A stretch of 43,080 nt of DNA, from contig JAQGAU010000082.1 of assembly GCA_034698045.1 (NCBI GenBank), positions 1-43,080 of the forward strand, given 5' to 3'. This document shows positions 38,801 to 43,080 of the stretch, in pieces. The stretch is from Paramacrobiotus richtersi. Taxonomy: Eukaryota; Tardigrada; Eutardigrada; Parachela; Macrobiotidae. Every line of letters begins with the position of its first letter. The stretch's first letter is position 1. The position numbers and the translations under genes are program-made. A model generated the notes under the pieces. It searched no databases. It was given only the letters and a program-made list of their open reading frames with translations, and was not told where the DNA came from.

Positions 38801-40275
38801 AAGGGATACAAGCCAATTATCGGTATTGCTGAACTATGTTTACTTGGCGTTTAAATTTGCGTTATGATAACAACTCAGCATACTTCAGAGAACGTTTTCT
38901 TTTATTCGCCTTATATGTGCTTTATTATATCTCGGGCTCCAGTATGTCGCGAGTATAATTCGACAAATGCGTTTGAAAACATTGACGGCTCTTTCAGCCT
39001 CTTCTGTGGAAGCGATGGAATCACAACTGAAGGACGACTTGGAGGCACTGGAAGCGGAAGTGACGCAGGAGCTGCTTACACATGAGTACCTAAACGGTGA
39101 CCTGAACCGAAATGGTGAAATTAAGGTTAGAATAATAAGTGTTGAGCGTTTGTTTCGTCTGCTTAACGCTTACTGAACAGTTTGTATTCCGGTTTTTAGA
39201 CCGCCGGTAACCTCAATCAACTGAACAGCGAGCACGTTTTGCCTATTCAACCATCCAGTACGTAAAAAATCACCCTAAAATAGTAATTCTGCGGATGAAA
39301 TCCTTATGCTATGTTTGATAGCATCGGTCGCTGTTAAACTCGACAAGGTGCAGCAGTGGGCAAACACGAGTCACACGGTGTCAGATGAGTCGACCATGAT
39401 AAAGGATTGCGTGCTGGATGCCGCAAGTTTGGTTAGGAAGCCACAGAGCACTGTTGAAAAGGAAGGGATCAGTCGAAAAAGTACCGGTAGCGAAACAGGA
39501 GCGGACAAGGCAATTGGGAGCGTACGTAAGCGCTTTTTCTCAGCCGAATAGCAGAGTCGTTTAACGCTGCTGGCTTCCATAGATCCCTGGAAATCGTTGT
39601 GTAATTACCCTTCCATCTTCCCAGCTGACATTTGAACGCATTCAGGCGAGCCGTATTAAAGGTAATTATAACTGCTGGTCACTATTATAAGTGGGTATTT
39701 TTATCATCGTGGAATGCAAACGCAGTTGTGGGTAGTAAAATAACAGATGTAACGCAATGTATAAGGGGAAAAGATAAAAGTTCAAGCACTGCTAATTATT
39801 TTTTTTTTCTGTGCTGATACATATATAGCGGCTGAAAATCAAGAACATACGTCGCAACATTCGGACGACCAGTTCCGGGCAGATATCACACCTACACAAA
39901 ACGAAACCGCTGAGTGTGAATTGCAACGAAATATTCAAAAAAGTGATTTTCAGAAGATGAAGGTGATCGGACAGGCAAGTTTGTTGTTCGACCAGACTTT
40001 AATATGTTTGCTTAATTTAAGATGTTGCACTGCAATATAGCGTCTTCAGTACAGTCCATTTTAAAGTCGTTGCATTTTACATAATACTGCCTCATGTGAT
40101 GGTTGCGAAAGCGGAACAATTGATTTTTAATATTTTATAGTTTAACGATGGTTTCATCATTGTTCGACTTGATATGGACATTTTCATCATCGATCAACAT
40201 GCATCGGATGAGCGATATAATTACGAAATGCTTCAGCAAAACTTCACGGTCGACAGCCAGAGAATGGTCTGGTAA
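35803..40275 (+). CDS. PMS2: PMS2-type MutL mismatch-repair protein, truncated within the endonuclease domain
   Basis: Exons: 35803-35896, 35960-36010, 36150-36236, 36311-36413, 36640-36742, 36800-36967, about 37044-37109, 37195-37389, 37447-37611, 37698-37992, 38106-38749, 38943-39125, 39200-39257, 39322-39521, 39625-39661, 39829-39974 and 40141-40271; about 908 residues. The GHKL ATPase half is complete: [63 protein letters not shown] long Ser-rich linker is followed by [14 protein letters not shown] and [16 protein letters not shown], the first metal-binding motif of the nuclease. The later PMS2 motifs (ACR, CPHGRP) are not found downstream; reading through the donor at 40272 gives TGG TAA. 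MutL-alpha nicks the discontinuous strand in mismatch repair. The exon 7 acceptor is weak but is the one that keeps phase. Confidence 0.88.
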
Positions 40276-42231
40276 GCTATTCTCGTAATTAGTAGGAAAT
40301 TAACAGGCTTTGGATGAAAATGTTTGGAACAAATTGCAAAAACCAGAACCACGAGGTCTCTCTCGGTGTTCACAAGCCGCAGTTTCCGGCTGAGTTTTGT
40401 TCATTAAAATAGTACAATGAAATGCTTTTTTCGTTCTGATACACGGTATTTATCCGTGTCAGTTTTGATACGTTAAACACCGGCTTCGTCGTCCAGTGCT
40501 CAGAGTAACACAGTTGAAAAATGGTACGGGGCCCATGAACATACAGGATATATGATCTATGGTTTTACCGCTTTGGCAAACTGATCTGTGTGTAATTTAG
40601 AGCAGGCTAATATTTTTGTATTAGTGTGACATGCTTTTAGAGTATCCGACCATAAATTGCTTAAACAACATGTGCGCAGTGGTAATGTTGGAATGGGATA
40701 TGGTTATGTTAACTCAGGGATGCGAAATCGATATCGGCTTGTTTATGCATCCCCTTTCGATGTTTTGGCTTTTAGCCCTTGTGCTGATCACTTCCGTGTG
40801 ACAAACTTATTAATATGCGTGACTGATATTTATACACGTCCTGGTTTGTCCTTTCACGCTGTAGTTTTCAGGATCATCTCATCATAGCTAGCTAGCTTAG
40901 CGGTACCCTTGCTCCTGATTAAGTGAAGATCTATGAAAACGTCAGGGACAAACGTTTGTTTTAGGATCGAATGACAGTGCGTAGAGAACAGTCATCGAGC
41001 TAGCCGTTTGTGGGATTACCAATGACTTGTCAAAACCAGACGTGCTTGGGAAAATTAAATTAGATTATCACGTGATACTATGTGGATATTACAGACAATC
41101 CTTATTATTCCTTAGGGCATTAGAGGATGTTACACTGCAGCTTATTCCTGGTTTACATGTGAAAGATTAACTTCTCGCATTCATAGAAATCTGGCTTTTC
41201 TGCGATTTCCATAAATAGCGTATTATTAGTAACTGTTGAAAGAAGAGAAGAATTTGGAACCGAAACTATTGAACGGATCATATGTGCTTCGACTATAATG
41301 AGATCTAACTGTAGTACCGCTTTGCCGCTATTACGTATCATTTATTTAGTTAAAATTGCCACCTAAGCAATCGTATAAACTGCGTGATATTCGTGAAAGA
41401 AATCGGAACTTGTCAGAAGGACTAGTTATAGAAAGGGCGAGTCTTGCTCAGAATCACATGCATACTAGTAACTGTAACTATATATTGGATCATAGTGCTA
41501 TGCTGTTTCGCTTACTCATTTGTCTAAACTGTTTTCGTTTCTTCAAGAAAACATTAACGGGATTTTTTTTTGTTTATAAAATGTTTTAATAGTTTCTATT
41601 CGTTACAGCCATGACTGGCCATGGAGTACTAGTAAGTACAGCTGTACTTAGTTACATCCGTCTTTAAAGACGAATCGTTAACTTCATGTAAATGATTAAC
41701 AAAATGTTAATAAAAAGCACAAAAAGTGCTGTGAATTTTGTGTGCATTCACAATTAGCTTTGTTTTTGAAAGTTAATTATGTACACTCGTGTATTGCGTT
41801 CTCCGTACCGTTGATTTTTAGCAGTGTTGTACTGCACTGTCACAGACACCCGTTTATTACCTATAATGGGATGGTGCAGTCTCTGTTTTGCCGCTGAACA
41901 GTTACCAAATTTATTAGCACGTGTGTATGACTGACTCGACAATTTAATTATTCAGTATGCTTTTTGCAGCAATAAACAACAGTCTGGAAAACAAACTGAA
42001 TTATTACATAATATTATGTGCACCACATGCAGTTATTCGCGATGACTGAACTGATAATTCTGAACAGTATCATTATTCCTCTATATGAAGTGTTTTTGTT
42101 TATTAAACATATGCATGCAAAGCCATAAAATCCACTGAAAAAAGTTATCTTAAATGGAATCAGAAAAGTGCGGAAGTTGATTTGTAAGGAAGAAGGTAAA
42201 ATTAATAAAAAAAATTATAATACAAGGGGCT
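40276..42231. other. AT-rich stretch without recognisable genes
   Basis: About 1.95 kb searched for the missing PMS2 C-terminus. No CPHGRP-like coding or other conserved motif was found on either strand. Short frames at 40657-40887, 41153-41341 and 41356-41589 look random. The right end is probably the 3' UTR of NUDCD3. Confidence 0.5.
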
Positions 42232-43080
42232 TTACGTCTTTGCTGGATTAAAACGGACACTTGGATCATACTGTTGATTTTTCGACGGTGATCCATCGGC
42301 TTTCCAACCAGTTTTCAGAACTTCCGCGATCTGTATTTGCGCTACGGTAGGTTTTCCTTGAGTTTTCGCTTGCTGGTCATGCAGCATTTGTCGTACCAGT
42401 TCTTGTTCTTCGCTCTTCATATCCATAAATGACACCTCAGCATTAATTTTATCCAGATTGATCTTTCCCTGCCCTTGTATAAGGCAGTCCCACCACTCCT
42501 CGGCTATTTTATCCAGGGTCATCTGTATATACTCCGCCGGCACCAATATCCACATTGATTCGGCTGAATTTATTGCTTTATGGAATGGGCCCTCGAGGAG
42601 AATCTCGCCGGTCTCTTTGACGGATATCTTCACGTTATTGGCCGTTAGCTCAACATTGAGCTGTTTAGACTTCGTAATGCTTCTAGGGACATAAATCTTC
42701 ACATCTAGATCGCGAAGTGTCTGATTCCAGGCGTATTTATCATGCACGGCCCCGTTTCCTGGATCGTCAGCGTGGTGGGCAGTTATCATGGGAATGTGAC
42801 GAATTTCGCCGGTTTCCGGTGATGTGACACCTTCTTCTATTTGAATTTGTGGGATTTTAATAGATGGATTACTTTTCTTTGCCTCGGTGGGTGCTTTTTC
42901 TCGACTGGCCATTCGCTCGTAATGCTTAAAAGAACTTCTCACTAAATTCTCCGCTGCTTCCGGCAGAAATCCACTTTTACCGTCTGGGGAAAGAGAATGA
43001 AAGAAATCAGTTTTACGATATAGGAATCCAAATATAACGTCCAGAAATGGTGCAATTTGACCTTCGTTGTTCAGTATACC
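42232..43080 (-). CDS. NUDCD3: NudC domain-containing protein 3, N-terminus cut by the window edge
   Basis: One continuous frame of 282 codons runs to base 43080 without intron. The N-terminal helical part reads FLDVIFGFLYRKTDFFHSL and GFLPEAAENLV, matching the family (FLQVLFGFLYRKTDF in human NUDCD3, from memory), so only about 10-20 residues should be missing. The CS domain follows: YAWNQTLRDLDVKIYVP, LNVELTANNVKISV, LLEGPFHKAI, MWILVP and EEWWDCLIQGQGKINLDKIN. The tail, ending GWKADGSPSKNQQYDPSVRFNPAKT in two blocks, is typical of the family. NudC proteins act as HSP90 co-chaperones, and NUDCD3 stabilises dynein intermediate chain. Confidence 0.93.
   Translation of the reverse strand, partial: GILNNEGQIAPFLDVIFGFLYRKTDFFHSLSPDGKSGFLPEAAENLVRSSFKHYERMASREKAPTEAKKSNPSIKIPQIQIEEGVTSPETGEIRHIPMITAHHADDPGNGAVHDKYAWNQTLRDLDVKIYVPRSITKSKQLNVELTANNVKISVKETGEILLEGPFHKAINSAESMWILVPAEYIQMTLDKIAEEWWDCLIQGQGKINLDKINAEVSFMDMKSEEQELVRQMLHDQQAKTQGKPTVAQIQIAEVLKTGWKADGSPSKNQQYDPSVRFNPAKT

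Noticed and set aside
40272..40412. Possible extra PMS2 exon coding 34 residues
   Set aside because: It keeps phase, but the intron would be only 35 bp and the peptide has no resemblance to MutL proteins; mentioned only as an alternative ending.
41153..41341. Minus-strand ORF with a faint likeness to the PMS2 segment after DQHA
   Set aside because: The match (TVTNNTLFME against TAVNEAVLIE) is short and on the wrong strand, and the following residues do not continue the PMS2 domain.

Overview
The window reads as nuclear DNA of a bilaterian animal with a compact, intron-rich genome. Most introns are about 50-100 bp, of GT-AG type, and interrupt single-copy animal genes in matching phase. The gene set (MELK, PIK3C3/VPS34, PMS2, TRABD, purple acid phosphatase, FTSJ1, NUDCD3 and a candidate p53-family factor) is metazoan. 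A protostome, possibly a tardigrade or another ecdysozoan, is my guess from genome style only. I found no sign of bacterial or viral DNA and no RNA gene.

Layout. 1-139 (-): edge-truncated 5' exon of an unknown gene, head-to-head with TRABD (374-1929, +, 3 exons). 2565-4725 (+): ACP7-like purple acid phosphatase, 8 exons. It converges on a tandem pair of FTSJ1-type tRNA 2'-O-methyltransferases (4953-6258 and 6718-8049, both -). 8050-11515: mostly non-coding and repeat-rich, with a roughly 800-bp element carrying terminal inverted repeats, a diverged tandem duplication and a small tandem repeat. 11516-14385 (-): MELK, 8 exons. 15368-20294 (+): a 13-exon gene for a 984-residue secreted protein that I do not recognise. 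21237-21708 (-): two short signal-peptide ORFs. 22398-26413 (-): complete PIK3C3/VPS34, 11 exons. 27285-28389 (-): small secreted Cys-rich prepropeptide. 29398-30620 (-): coiled-coil plus C2H2 zinc-finger protein. 30969-33278 (-): transcription-factor-like gene whose later exons resemble a divergent p53 DNA-binding domain. 33279-35802: long non-coding stretch with a strong hairpin and a CRE-like site. 35803-40275 (+): PMS2-like MutL gene that ends inside its endonuclease domain. 40276-42231: nothing recognisable. 42232-43080 (-): NUDCD3, cut by the window edge.

The genes do not form one pathway; this is ordinary eukaryotic gene order. The most interesting points are the diverged FTSJ1 pair, the candidate p53-like factor, the Cys-rich peptide precursor, the unknown 984-aa secreted protein and the PMS2 gene without the end of its nuclease domain. 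All exon joins were made by eye from splice motifs, reading phase and remembered protein families. No alignment or search was run.
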